26,872 nt of DNA from a virus. Location of the stretch: positions 1 through 26,872 of IMG/VR virus record IMGVR_UViG_3300010883_009941. One strand, written 5' to 3'. The notes below the pieces were generated by a model. That model made no database searches. It worked only from the letters and a program-made list of their open reading frames with translations, and was not told where the DNA came from. Position numbers and translations under genes: made by a program. Of the stretch, positions 14,659 through 23,444 are shown in pieces; position 1 is the stretch's first letter; each line of letters starts with the position of its first letter.

Positions 14659-15953
14659 AAAGCCTCCCCAAGTTCAGGAAATATTTTAGTGTAGTCCAAG
14701 CCACGTTGTTTGTCAAGCACCCTTATGTAATCAAGTGTTTGAGGTAACTTTGCTGACCAGTCTTCTTCCATCATGTATTTTATTAAACCTTCCCAACGTA
14801 CTTGGCCCATTGGATGTTGAATCCATTGTGTGTTGAATTTTTGTCTTTCTATAAATGCTTCAATGCGTTTTTTAGCAAACTGTTTATACTCTTCTGGTAA
14901 CACTCGTACATTTAGATAAGACGGAAAGTATACAAGGTGTGTACTAATCATGCCGCCTTGTGTTTGTGCATTTACTTTACTAAACCTTTGATCAAGTTTC
15001 CATTCAGCAAGTTCATCAAGGTGTGCTACGTTAAACATCTGTACTGCTGATGCTATGTTGATATTAATATTTGTATTACTTGAATCAAGTATTTTTATAT
15101 TCTTTTCAATGTCTGCCCATTTGCTTGGATAACGTATGTAATCATTTTTTTCACCATACGCATCAATACTAAAATTAAATGTTACTTCCTTAAAGTGTTG
15201 CCATAGTACAAATAGTTCAGGTTTTAATACAAGTCCGTTACTATTATACCTAATGCAACAATTTTTAGCATGTCCTTCATCAACCATAAATTGTAATATG
15301 TTATAGTGTTCAGGAATCATTAACGGCTCACCGCCTGCAAAATAAAGTTCTTTAATATGCTGTGCTTGGTCTTTCATAGAATCTAAAAACGATCCTTTCT
15401 TATACCAAGTGTAATCAAAGTCCTCATTCCAACTTTGATCATTAATTAACTCTTTGTTTGTGTATTTAGGATGATTTAGTTTCCATTCTTTAATCCAACT
15501 GCTTGAATCATGTGGACTACACATAACACATTTAAGTTGACATACATTACCTAAACGTAAATCAAAGTAAGGAACATTAACAGGCAAGTTACCTTGTTCA
15601 TCTGTTTTTGCTACAATACTATCTATGTCTAAACGTTGTTTCCATACTTCTGTTTCCCATTGACGTTTACTAACAATACCTTTGCTTTCTTCTGCAAAAC
15701 ATTTACGACAACTTTCTGGGATTTCATCATTTAACATTTGTAATCTTGTGTTACGCATATGCTCACTGTTCCACACTTCTTCAATAGTGTGTTCACGTAA
15801 GTTCATGCTTACTCCGTCTTTCTTAACAAGTCCTACTGTTTTATCATCTTCTATACCTGCACCCGATGCATTAGCAGTACAACAAACTCTAACATCACCA
15901 TTAGGTCGTGTTGCTAAATGTATCCAAGGTAAAGGGCAAAATGTTTTAGACAT
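14649..15953 (-). CDS. radical SAM protein with N-terminal twitch domain, family A (434 aa)
   Basis: Start set at ATG 15953 (MSKTFCPLPWIHLATRPNGD), preceded by AGAGGAAAG; the longer frame from 15977 adds eight residues without support. The N-terminal domain has C6, C24-C25, C82 and C85, the complete twitch Cys set of this group, followed by an extra insertion of about 40 residues (about 90-130). The core has CQLKCVMC (C138, C142, C145), FAGGEPLM and FSIDAYGEKNDYIR. The end (IRVLDKQRGLDYTKIFPELGEALC) is the family-A C-terminal signature. CPLPW plus NGDVRVCC is typical of the N-terminal-twitch radical SAM class. Coupled on both sides in the 14-gene minus run. Confidence 0.9.
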   Translation of the reverse strand: MSKTFCPLPWIHLATRPNGDVRVCCTANASGAGIEDDKTVGLVKKDGVSMNLREHTIEEVWNSEHMRNTRLQMLNDEIPESCRKCFAEESKGIVSKRQWETEVWKQRLDIDSIVAKTDEQGNLPVNVPYFDLRLGNVCQLKCVMCSPHDSSSWIKEWKLNHPKYTNKELINDQSWNEDFDYTWYKKGSFLDSMKDQAQHIKELYFAGGEPLMIPEHYNILQFMVDEGHAKNCCIRYNSNGLVLKPELFVLWQHFKEVTFNFSIDAYGEKNDYIRYPSKWADIEKNIKILDSSNTNININIASAVQMFNVAHLDELAEWKLDQRFSKVNAQTQGGMISTHLVYFPSYLNVRVLPEEYKQFAKKRIEAFIERQKFNTQWIQHPMGQVRWEGLIKYMMEEDWSAKLPQTLDYIRVLDKQRGLDYTKIFPELGEALCK

Positions 15954-16943
15954 GTTCTTTCCTCTCAAACTGTGCATTTAGTTTATCAAAGTTTCCGCAT
16001 TGCTTTGAACATTCTTTTATACCAGTTGAAGTCCAGCAACTACTAATTTTGTTAAAGAAGTTACTGTCAAATATCTCTTTCAAAGACTGTTTGTGTAAGT
16101 TAGGAAACTTGCCTATTTTTACCATATAGTCTATACGTTGTGCTGAGTGCTGTGGTATCCATTCTAAGTCTAACCAACAGCAAGGACTAACATTACCATT
16201 TGCACTAACATACATTTGATTATCTTGTTTTGCTTTACAAGTAATTGTAGGTAGTATTTCTTGCATTGCTTGTTTTGCAGGCTCGATCATTTCAAGACTC
16301 TTACTTGACGGCAATAAGGTATGTGTGATATTGTAGTTGTCATCAAGTACGTCAAACTTACCATCTTTAAATCTTGTAGTATGCTTAATGCTAAACCCCT
16401 TAAACCCCATGTCTTTACTTAACTGTTCACAATCATCTACTTGATGTTCATTGTGTTTGAATACCAACATGTCCCAACGTGCATCACCACCTTCGTCAAT
16501 AAAATGTGATGAATTTTGCATAATCTTTTCAAAGTCTGTATTAATTCTGTATAATGAATGGGTGTCTTCTAAACCGTCAATACCAAAAACAACTTAACTT
16601 TTAATTGTGCAAGTTGTTTCCACCATGTAATATTTCTTCCACTTCCGTTAGTGTGCATTTGCAATGTCATTTCAGAGTTTGTATCTCTTAGATATTTAAA
16701 AATTTCTAATGTATCTTTAGCAACAATAGGATCGCCTAAGTTACCACACATATTAAGAAACTTTAATTGACGTACAAAGTCTTTTGGAAACCAATTAACA
16801 AAAGTTGTTAAATCTATTTCTTCTAAGTCTAAACCTTCAAGTAACGGACCGCCATGTAATCTACGTGGACACATTGGACAACGTGCTTGGCACTTGGAAG
16901 TTACTTCTAAATGTATTGACGTTATGTCCTGATAGTTATACAT
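15946..16943 (-). pseudogene. radical SAM protein, family B, split by a single-base frameshift
   Basis: Two frames form one gene. The upstream piece (16943-16569, 124 aa) starts MYNYQDITSIHLEVTSKCQARCPMC (C18, C22, C25) and ends soon after LAQLKVKLF. The downstream piece resumes in the -1 frame as VFGIDGLEDTHSLYRINTDFEKI and continues to 15946 with an SPASM-like tail (TCKAKQDN, SANGNVSPCC, ECSKQCG). The joint product would be about 332 aa, against 328 for its paralogue at 8838-9824. The break is near 16583-16595, where AAGTTG followed by GTTTTTGG lacks one base; adding a T restores KFVFGIDG. It may be an assembly error, a recent mutation, or less likely programmed frameshifting. Starts as TAATG with the upstream oxygenase gene. 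Confidence 0.85.
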
Positions 16944-17557
16944 TACTTTTGATTTAGCCTCTCTAATGTTGCTTCAATAGTTTTTACATCTAAATCAACA
17001 TTTACGATTAACCAATAACTATCAGTAAAACTACTGTTGAAAAGATAGTGCATTTTTAAAGTATCTACAAAATAAAGTCTTCCTACATCCCAGTGTAATG
17101 TTTTATCTTCTAATACAAAATTAAAAGAAGGAGGATTAACATTACGCAAAGGCATTATTAATCTAAAACTATCTGCTACTCCGGTAGTATAATTCCAATC
17201 TCGGTGTGGTGGAAAAAAGCCTCCAGGCCCAAACTTTAAAAAGTGTGTTCTGTAATAATTATTGTTCCAAGGTTTAAGTATATCATGTATTTGCTTGTTT
17301 AGTGCAGGAGTTGCTACGTTAAAATCTTTTTCATTATACGCTGTTCCGTTTTCTTTATTGTACTCAGACAAACTATCTAAATCAATACCGTTAAATGTAC
17401 CGTCTAAACTTGTAACACTTACTCCCCAACGATTAACATCTTTGCGTGGATTATATTTTTGCCATTCAAAGTCATTAGCCCAAGCAATTAACATTTCTGG
17501 GTCAGTTGTTATGTCTAATTCTATTTGTTGACCGTACTGTGTTAGGTTGTGTATCAT
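16943..17557 (-). CDS. 2OG-Fe(II) oxygenase-like / Asp-beta-hydroxylase-like protein (204 aa)
   Basis: The core site is H118 and D120 (FFPPHRDW) with H170 (LKMHYLF) as the distal ligand, in a run of strands (FRLIMPLR, FNFVLED, LYFVDT, YWLIVNVD) that fits a double-stranded beta helix. The Arg usually found about 10 residues after the distal His to hold 2-oxoglutarate is not visible (the site reads FTDSYWLI); R132 may substitute. The GGFFPPHRD context resembles the aspartyl beta-hydroxylase group, like the 8066-8788 protein, but overall similarity is low. Starts in an ATGA overlap with the methyltransferase gene. Confidence 0.75.
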   Translation of the reverse strand: MIHNLTQYGQQIELDITTDPEMLIAWANDFEWQKYNPRKDVNRWGVSVTSLDGTFNGIDLDSLSEYNKENGTAYNEKDFNVATPALNKQIHDILKPWNNNYYRTHFLKFGPGGFFPPHRDWNYTTGVADSFRLIMPLRNVNPPSFNFVLEDKTLHWDVGRLYFVDTLKMHYLFNSSFTDSYWLIVNVDLDVKTIEATLERLNQK

Positions 17558-18162
17558 TTCTTTTTTCCTATAACCATAAATCTTTTGTACTTAGGTAATT
17601 GAATCTCATCTTTTACTTCTATATCTAATAAACTTTTCCTTGCAAATTCATCTAAACTATCATAACAATTAATATGCTCTTCTAATTCGTAATAATCATT
17701 GCTTTGTACAATAACTTGTGCAGAGTTTGGTACATTTTCTAACCACTTTTTATATTTTTCTTGTGTAATATGTTCGCAACTTGTATTAATTACAATGTAT
17801 GGTTCTGTTTTGTATTCGTAATCTACCATATCACAAGTCACTGCTTCAAACTTACCTTCCATTTCGTATCTCTTGTTTACTGTGGTTGCAATTTCTTTGC
17901 ATACAGGATCAACATCAACACTTATAATTTTTTTAATACCTATTTCGCTGTTGAATAGCATATTTGCCAGCAATCCATTCCAGCCCCCGTGTATAACTAT
18001 CTCAGTATTACGTACTATTTTGTTCTTTTCTGAAATAGTATTAATCAACCATAACTTAGATTGAATCTGTCCTCCCCAGAATGTCTCAAGTGTGCGGTCT
18101 CGATCTTCGCTGTTACGAATAGCGTCCATCCAGAACTTAATATCTTGAATATCAATTTTCAT
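17554..18162 (-). CDS. class I SAM-dependent methyltransferase-like protein (202 aa)
   Basis: Start set at ATG 18162 (MKIDIQDIKFWMDAI), with AGAAG upstream; the longer frame to 18216 only overlaps the dehydrogenase further. Residues 55-65 (IVIHGGWNGLL) give the glycine loop of motif I, SVDVDP (81-86) the acidic end of strand two that holds the ribose, and INTSCEH (about 137) motif IV, followed by a PNSAQVIVQS strand. This is a small seven-strand Rossmann methyltransferase with little room for a separate substrate domain. It could O- or N-methylate a sugar. It overlaps the dehydrogenase (11 nt) and oxygenase (4 nt) genes. Confidence 0.78.
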   Translation of the reverse strand: MKIDIQDIKFWMDAIRNSEDRDRTLETFWGGQIQSKLWLINTISEKNKIVRNTEIVIHGGWNGLLANMLFNSEIGIKKIISVDVDPVCKEIATTVNKRYEMEGKFEAVTCDMVDYEYKTEPYIVINTSCEHITQEKYKKWLENVPNSAQVIVQSNDYYELEEHINCYDSLDEFARKSLLDIEVKDEIQLPKYKRFMVIGKKK

Positions 18163-18901
18163 TTCTAATCTTCTTATTATATTTAACTGCTTCTTCCAAC
18201 AAGGTAAACTCAGCATTGTAACCGTGTGCTTGATGTATTAGTGCATCTACGTCCTTAGGAAAGCAATGGCCACCAAAACCACGCTTTTCTGTTACATGCG
18301 AATGGCTATGTCCTATGCGTTCATCTTCTGCAACAAATTTTCGTACTTGTTTCGAACTAACTCCTGCATTATTGCAAAGATCCTCTAATTGATTAAAGAA
18401 CGCTACTTTTAATGCAAGGAAACTGTTACGTGCATACTTGGCTAATATTAATTCTTCTGGATTTGCTGTCTTTACTGTTATAGTTCCAAGAAGTTCTACA
18501 AAAAATCCTGACCAAAAGTGTGTACTATCGCCGCCCAGCAATACCGTCTTTGTGTTTGCAAAGTCTATTACTGATGTTTTAGCACGTAAAAACTCTGGAC
18601 TAAATGTTAACTGCTTTTTAGGAAATGTATCTTTAAGCATACGCCAACCTTCAAGACTTATTGTACTTTTAATTAAGATAGGGACATCTGGTGCATCTTG
18701 AATAACTTCAAATACGTTATTCATATCACAACTTCCATCAGATCGTCTTGGTGTACTTACACAAACAATAATCGCTTCTGCATGTTGTAAGTCTGCATAA
18801 TGGCCAAACTTGTAATCGCTGATTAAAACTGTATTTTTGTTTTTCATACACTCAGCAATGGCTTTGCCTACGTAACCGTATCCTGCTATTCCTACGTTCA
18901 T
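18152..18901 (-). CDS. UDP-glucose/GDP-mannose dehydrogenase-like protein lacking the C-terminal domain (249 aa)
   Basis: Residues 4-12 (GIAGYGYVG) form the NAD-binding glycine loop. VCVSTPRRSDGS and FSPEFLRA match conserved UGD segments, the central helix has LAKYARNSFLALKVAFFNQL, and GFGGHCFPKD carries the catalytic Cys (C213) and following Lys. The protein stops about 35 residues later, so the 150-aa C-terminal nucleotide-sugar-binding Rossmann domain of full-length enzymes is missing. It probably still oxidises an alcohol to an acid, or has moved to a smaller substrate. Starts in an ATGA overlap, with AGAGGAAA as ribosome-binding site. Confidence 0.85.
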   Translation of the reverse strand: MNVGIAGYGYVGKAIAECMKNKNTVLISDYKFGHYADLQHAEAIIVCVSTPRRSDGSCDMNNVFEVIQDAPDVPILIKSTISLEGWRMLKDTFPKKQLTFSPEFLRAKTSVIDFANTKTVLLGGDSTHFWSGFFVELLGTITVKTANPEELILAKYARNSFLALKVAFFNQLEDLCNNAGVSSKQVRKFVAEDERIGHSHSHVTEKRGFGGHCFPKDVDALIHQAHGYNAEFTLLEEAVKYNKKIRNEN

Positions 18902-19860
18902 AATTTCCTCTTTGGTATTTTACTATCTGCACTGCTTACACATGTTGGTGTAATACAAGGCATTGGTTTATCAAACAATCTAAATCCATCTTGTAACGTG
19001 CCTAAAGGTTGATCATGGCAACTGTAACTACGTTTAACTTCGTTGTTTCTAATTATGCAACTTTGGTATCCACTGTTACATTCCCAACCTTTAAATTTGT
19101 TAAATCCATAAGCATTTAGGCGTTCTGCTTGGTCAATACTGTATTCTATTCCTTTGACATCCGTAAGCGAGACCTGATGGACTGTTTGTTCGCTTTCGGT
19201 ACGCAATATTTCTTTTTGTTCCTCTGTGTAACCACTAACCACAAACGACGCAGTTGGATCACTTTGCGGTTTAAGAGTGACGTGTAAGCCTCTATCAATA
19301 AATCTTTTACTTCTCGCATAATATTCTTCCCATAGTTCAGGTACCATAACTTGATTAATAGTTACAAGTACACCTTCATCTTGGAGATACAAAAGTTTAT
19401 CCCCGAATTCTTTTTCATCTGCAAATTCTGCGTGAAAACTTGCTGTAATACTTCTTCTGTCCATAACATCTGTAACATCTAAAAACTTCTTCCACCATTT
19501 CTTTGCTGGACTACAATTACTTGTCATGTGTATGCTTAGGTATTCACTTTCATAATCTTCATAGTGATTAACTAAATCTAAAAAGCCTTTGTATGCTGTA
19601 GGTTCGCCGCCACTAAAACTAAAATGAAACTTATCAAATCCATTTGCTTTTGCTTGTTTTTTAATTTCATCGATTGATGTTTTGTAAATTTCTAATTCCT
19701 GATAGTCTGGCTTGTCAGTGTTAGCATACGGCCAACAGTAACTACACTTGTAATTACAGAACCTGCCAAGGATCCAACTAACGCTGAATAGATTAGTATC
19801 TAACATTGTTTTCTGCCCAAGACTTACTATGTCTTTAAATGGAATCTTTGTATTCGTCAT
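18898..19860 (-). CDS. radical SAM protein, family C, with C-terminal Cys cluster (320 aa)
   Basis: Opens with a 20-residue extension, then NLFSVSWILGRFCNYKCSYC with cluster residues C35, C39 and C42, and SFSGGEPTAYKG near 85. The C-terminal region (GWECNSGYQSC, YSCHD, MPCITPTC) provides the Cys for an auxiliary SPASM-type cluster. It is the paralogue of 13169-14071. GGAGCAG precedes the ATG. It overlaps a glycosyltransferase-like gene by 26 nt and the short dehydrogenase by 4 nt (ATGA). Confidence 0.88.
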   Translation of the reverse strand: MTNTKIPFKDIVSLGQKTMLDTNLFSVSWILGRFCNYKCSYCWPYANTDKPDYQELEIYKTSIDEIKKQAKANGFDKFHFSFSGGEPTAYKGFLDLVNHYEDYESEYLSIHMTSNCSPAKKWWKKFLDVTDVMDRRSITASFHAEFADEKEFGDKLLYLQDEGVLVTINQVMVPELWEEYYARSKRFIDRGLHVTLKPQSDPTASFVVSGYTEEQKEILRTESEQTVHQVSLTDVKGIEYSIDQAERLNAYGFNKFKGWECNSGYQSCIIRNNEVKRSYSCHDQPLGTLQDGFRLFDKPMPCITPTCVSSADSKIPKRKL

Positions 19861-20524
19861 ACTGCTCCTTCAACCATTCAAAGTCATTTATTTTATATAA
19901 AATTTCTTTATTATCTTTGTGTGCTTCACCAAAGTGTTTTCCTACTTGGGCACCGTGAATAGCATACTTGCCAAACTCTCTGTCAGCACCTACTGTACAC
20001 CATGTTGTTAATCGGTGTTCTGTTTCTTCGTCTACTTGACCTGGTATAGTTTTACTTGCTAATTTTACGCATTCTCTAAATGCACCTCTCCATGTACTAA
20101 GAGCATCTGTGTTAAATGCAGTTAGGCAACTGATCTCTGGCATTGCTTTGAATTTATTACTAATGCTTGTAGTCATGTCGGGTATAGAGATGTCCATGTT
20201 CAGTGTGAGTGATCGTGGTAGTAACTTAACACCTCCATACCCGTATTCCAAGAAGTTAATCGGATTCATACTTCGCCATACATGTACTGTTTCTAAATCC
20301 CACTCGGAAACCTTGTAATCAAAATTAAATCCATCAAGAATTTGTGCATCTGCATCAACTACCCAGAACATTTTAGTAAAACATTTTTTAGCCGCGGCAA
20401 TGTGTGCTTGATGTATTCCGTCAACGTCTTTTACACGTTTAGCCATAGGAACTTGATCTTTAAGTATTAGCCAATTATTTTCTGCATTGACTTCGCCATG
20501 ACTTATAAAGATTATATCATACAT
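19835..20524 (-). CDS. GT-A-like glycosyltransferase candidate (229 aa)
   Basis: The N-terminus (MYDIIFISHGE) is a first Rossmann-like strand, and a helix rich in Ala and Lys leads to MFWVVDADAQIL, where D57-A-D59 is a DxD metal/nucleotide-sugar motif at the end of the hydrophobic strand, as in GT-A enzymes. Downstream, EYGYGGVKLLPRSL resembles the acceptor-side loop of GT-A transferases. WRGAFRECVKLAS and the WCTVGADREFGKYAIHGA segment complete a compact fold. It probably transfers a sugar from a nucleotide donor; donor and acceptor are unknown. It overlaps the SGNH gene (13 nt) and the radical-SAM gene (26 nt). Confidence 0.6.
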   Translation of the reverse strand: MYDIIFISHGEVNAENNWLILKDQVPMAKRVKDVDGIHQAHIAAAKKCFTKMFWVVDADAQILDGFNFDYKVSEWDLETVHVWRSMNPINFLEYGYGGVKLLPRSLTLNMDISIPDMTTSISNKFKAMPEISCLTAFNTDALSTWRGAFRECVKLASKTIPGQVDEETEHRLTTWCTVGADREFGKYAIHGAQVGKHFGEAHKDNKEILYKINDFEWLKEQYDEYKDSI

Positions 20525-21327
20525 CTTACTTTATCCTTTATTTGATCAACAACCTGATCGTGTATGTCATATCCGTCATGTGCCATATCTCTTGCACGAC
20601 CTGTCATTTTTGTTTTTACTGTTTGTACCATATCTTTGTCAAACTTTGTTTTAAAGTCTGATTGAAATGTCCAATTATGTACAGGCACCCCAAGTGCGTT
20701 CCATATATTGTTTACACTATTTAAATGATACAAATTTTCATAATTCATTTGTCCTGCTTCGTGAATCCAACGATCGTGGAACCATTTTGAATCCATCATT
20801 TCATATTCCTCTTCGGTTCCGTCCGGAGTACAATTAATATTTCTATCTTCTAAACGTATTTGCGAACCATGAAAAAGTGTGTTCTCTATGTACGCAAAAC
20901 TTTTTCTTAACGATTGTGGCCATTGAATTAAGACGCATTTAGGAAGTACTATTTTGTTCTTCACGAATAATTGTGTGTTTAACGCAATAATATCAGGTCC
21001 TGTGCCTGCTTTGGCTAAGTTTATTACGTCTAAACCATACATTTGTGCAATTTTATTACACCATATTTCTTCTTCGTATAAACCTACTCCTTCAGTATAA
21101 CTGCACCCGAACACTAAAATATAATCGTGATTAAGACCCGTTAATTCTTTTGTGCGATATCCAAGGCTATTAAAGTTATATTCTAACTTGTCAGCAGTAT
21201 TATGATAGTGCCAACCTTCTTTGTTATGTTGTTTATAATTTTCTTTATCATCTCCACAATACCAATGCAGACTCTTGCCAGCCTTGCCAGGAAAGTATAG
21301 TAATGGATGATCTTTACTGTAATACAT
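20512..21327 (-). CDS. SGNH/GDSL-type hydrolase (271 aa)
   Basis: VFGCSYTEGVGL places the nucleophile S76 in the block-I position, and AGTGPDIIALN fits the block-II/III glycine and oxyanion region. ARDMAHDG near the end supplies D247 and H250 as the DxxH pair of block V. The fold is that of esterases and acetyltransferases that act on carbohydrate O-acyl groups. The first 60 residues form an extra N-terminal module with several His and Tyr. There is no signal peptide, so it acts inside the infected cell. Starts with TAATG overlap to the full-length dehydrogenase gene. Confidence 0.78.
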   Translation of the reverse strand: MYYSKDHPLLYFPGKAGKSLHWYCGDDKENYKQHNKEGWHYHNTADKLEYNFNSLGYRTKELTGLNHDYILVFGCSYTEGVGLYEEEIWCNKIAQMYGLDVINLAKAGTGPDIIALNTQLFVKNKIVLPKCVLIQWPQSLRKSFAYIENTLFHGSQIRLEDRNINCTPDGTEEEYEMMDSKWFHDRWIHEAGQMNYENLYHLNSVNNIWNALGVPVHNWTFQSDFKTKFDKDMVQTVKTKMTGRARDMAHDGYDIHDQVVDQIKDKVRCMI

Positions 21328-22511
21328 TATCTCGTGTTTCCATATTGTATAATAAGATACTTAGAATTTTTCTTCATTTTTCTCCAAGGATCAATAAACA
21401 CAGTATCTTCAGCATAGTCTAAGTATGGAGTTGGGTGAGCAAGTAAAACTACACCACCAAGTTTTGCTTCATGACTTGGCATTTCACTTGCGAGTGGATC
21501 AATAGCAATAGTTGTTTTTCCTGCTTCTTTTATATAATGATCTACAAGTAACGCATAACTTCCATCAACATATGGTACTCCTGGTTTATATGAAATACCA
21601 TTTAGAAAAATACTGCCGCCATATTTCTTTTGTGTTTCAATAACAAACATTGCAAGATTCTTTGCTTGTACTTCTCTTGCTGTCATGATGCTATCAAAGA
21701 TATCATATTCTAAATTTAATTCTTTTGCCATATAACGTAATGCAATATTATCTCTTGGGTGGCAACTGCCGCCATCGCCCATACCTGCTGTCATGTACAT
21801 TGGACTCATAATACGTTGCGTTGAATGTGCAAGTGCATCTGTTACTACATCAACATTAATATTACCTTGACGTTGTGCAACGTCTTGAATCATATTAACA
21901 AAACTTAATTTAGTTGAAATAAATGTATTGTAAAATACCTTAATACATTCGCACTCGTCGTATGTTCCTATAACATAACGTGGATCATTCTCCATAATAC
22001 TTTGATAAAATTCTTTTAGTTGTTTTGCATCACCAGTTTCGCTACCATCGTCTGTGCCTATCATTACCATCTCTGGGTTAATCATATCCCAACCTACAGT
22101 ACCCATTGCAATTAAGTATGGATTATATACAAAACGTGTGTGTGTAACACGTGGTACAAATTCTCTACGTGTTGTACCTGGTAACACTGTACTAATAAGA
22201 ACAAGCAGTTGATTTTTTGTCATATGCATGTCTGCTTCTTCAAGAATGTCATTTACAATATCGTAATTAAAATCCTTTGGAGGTAGATGGCTTGTAGGAC
22301 GTCTACCATCGTAATCTTTATGATGTGGTGTTGGTACTGCAACAAACACAATGTCTGCACCAGTAACTGCATCTTTGATTGTAGGCTTTTGATCAATCAG
22401 TTTACTATGAACCTTTGCAATGTCATAGCCTTGAACTGTATGCCCTTTCTTAACTATTTCTTCTGCACAAGGTATGCCTAATTTACCTACTCCAATAAAT
22501 CCAATTTTCAT
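21327..22511 (-). CDS. UDP-glucose/GDP-mannose 6-dehydrogenase family protein, full length (394 aa)
   Basis: MKIGFIGVGKLG forms the NAD loop and DIVFVAVPTP the second Rossmann signature. STVLPGTT and FVYNPYLIA correspond to the conserved STVxPGTT and (S)PEF segments. GMGDGGSCHPRDN carries the catalytic Cys (C250), and NGISYKPGVPYVDGS opens the C-terminal nucleotide-sugar-binding domain, so unlike the 249-aa homologue in this operon it has all domains. It would oxidise the C6 alcohol of a nucleotide sugar to a uronic acid in two NAD-dependent steps. Start supported by GGAGATATT. It overlaps both neighbours (4 and 1 nt). Confidence 0.88.
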   Translation of the reverse strand: MKIGFIGVGKLGIPCAEEIVKKGHTVQGYDIAKVHSKLIDQKPTIKDAVTGADIVFVAVPTPHHKDYDGRRPTSHLPPKDFNYDIVNDILEEADMHMTKNQLLVLISTVLPGTTRREFVPRVTHTRFVYNPYLIAMGTVGWDMINPEMVMIGTDDGSETGDAKQLKEFYQSIMENDPRYVIGTYDECECIKVFYNTFISTKLSFVNMIQDVAQRQGNINVDVVTDALAHSTQRIMSPMYMTAGMGDGGSCHPRDNIALRYMAKELNLEYDIFDSIMTAREVQAKNLAMFVIETQKKYGGSIFLNGISYKPGVPYVDGSYALLVDHYIKEAGKTTIAIDPLASEMPSHEAKLGGVVLLAHPTPYLDYAEDTVFIDPWRKMKKNSKYLIIQYGNTR

Positions 22512-23425
22512 AATATCTCCTTGTAACCAACTGGTATGGAAAACGAATCCATAGCAATGTCTTTAAGTATATTATAGTTTCTTTCTGCTTTTTTTGCAAC
22601 CATATTATACATTTTTTTATGATTTGTTTTACTCAATAATTCAATTTGTTTTACTATTTGTTCTAATCTATCTTTGTCATTAACAATACTGTCAAAACTA
22701 TAATCAATAATTTCAGTATACAACTCAAATCCTAATGTAGTAAGTTGTTTGTGAAAGTTAGGAATTGACCAAACTATAAAAGGCTTCTTAAAATAAATTG
22801 GTGTATATGTTTTTTCTGTTGGAAACATACACTCCATTGTTGACTCGGCAACAAGTGCTAAGAAACTTTTAAAATATATTTTAGGAAACGAATGATATTG
22901 TGCTGTAGTGTTTGCATATTCTTCGTCAATAATCAAACGCTGTTGTTTCCAATATTTAAAATTATGATTAGGATCTTGAGTTGGTTCGTTCCAACTAATT
23001 GCACCTTGTTTAATTAGATCAAATCTTGCTAATTGATCCATCATTTGACATCTATGATCCCAAGGTTTATTATTCAAACTTACAAATGTTTTTGTGAATG
23101 ATGTGTTGTCTGCTTTATGTTGTACTGCTTCTAAATGTTTAAAAGTGTATGCCGGCCAAAATTTAGTACAGTATCTAACATTATTAGTTGGAAACTCTAT
23201 ATCATTATTTGGAAAACTTCCAGTAAGAAACTCTACTGTATTGTTTCCTTGTTCAATAATGCGTTTAATATTGTACATTGCTGTTTTATCTTCGTTACCT
23301 AATAGGTTGTATTCTTCACAACCTAAAATACGAAAATGTTTGTTTGAATTTGATTCAAGAAGATTTTGGAACCGGCTAAGGCTCCAATCGTCAGACCAAA
23401 TGGATAAATCAATAATTTCACTCAC
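22508..23425 (-). CDS. glycosyltransferase-like protein, GT10/exostosin-like C-terminal half (305 aa)
   Basis: The frame starts at GTG 23425 (MSEIIDLSIWSDDW); no Shine-Dalgarno is visible and no later Met is reasonable. The C-terminal half has ESTMECMFPTEKTYTPIYFKKPFIVW followed by LTTLGF: the E...(S/T)EK...K-P-F...LGF pattern of nucleotide-sugar-binding halves of GT-B enzymes such as fucosyltransferases. The same pattern occurs in the protein at 25494-26510, so the two are distant paralogues. The N-terminal half (KTFVSLNNKPWDHRCQMMDQL) fits the acceptor domain. First gene of the 14-gene minus run, divergent from the aminotransferase gene across a 29-nt gap. Confidence 0.68.
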   Translation of the reverse strand: MSEIIDLSIWSDDWSLSRFQNLLESNSNKHFRILGCEEYNLLGNEDKTAMYNIKRIIEQGNNTVEFLTGSFPNNDIEFPTNNVRYCTKFWPAYTFKHLEAVQHKADNTSFTKTFVSLNNKPWDHRCQMMDQLARFDLIKQGAISWNEPTQDPNHNFKYWKQQRLIIDEEYANTTAQYHSFPKIYFKSFLALVAESTMECMFPTEKTYTPIYFKKPFIVWSIPNFHKQLTTLGFELYTEIIDYSFDSIVNDKDRLEQIVKQIELLSKTNHKKMYNMVAKKAERNYNILKDIAMDSFSIPVGYKEIL

Positions 23426-23444
23426 ACTATTACTTATTAACTAC

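Noticed and set aside
16583-16595. Programmed -1 frameshift in the split radical-SAM gene
   Set aside because: The site (AAGTTGTTTTTGG) is not a standard X-XXY-YYZ slippery heptamer and I see no stable downstream stem; a missing base explains it more simply. Kept only as a lesser possibility.
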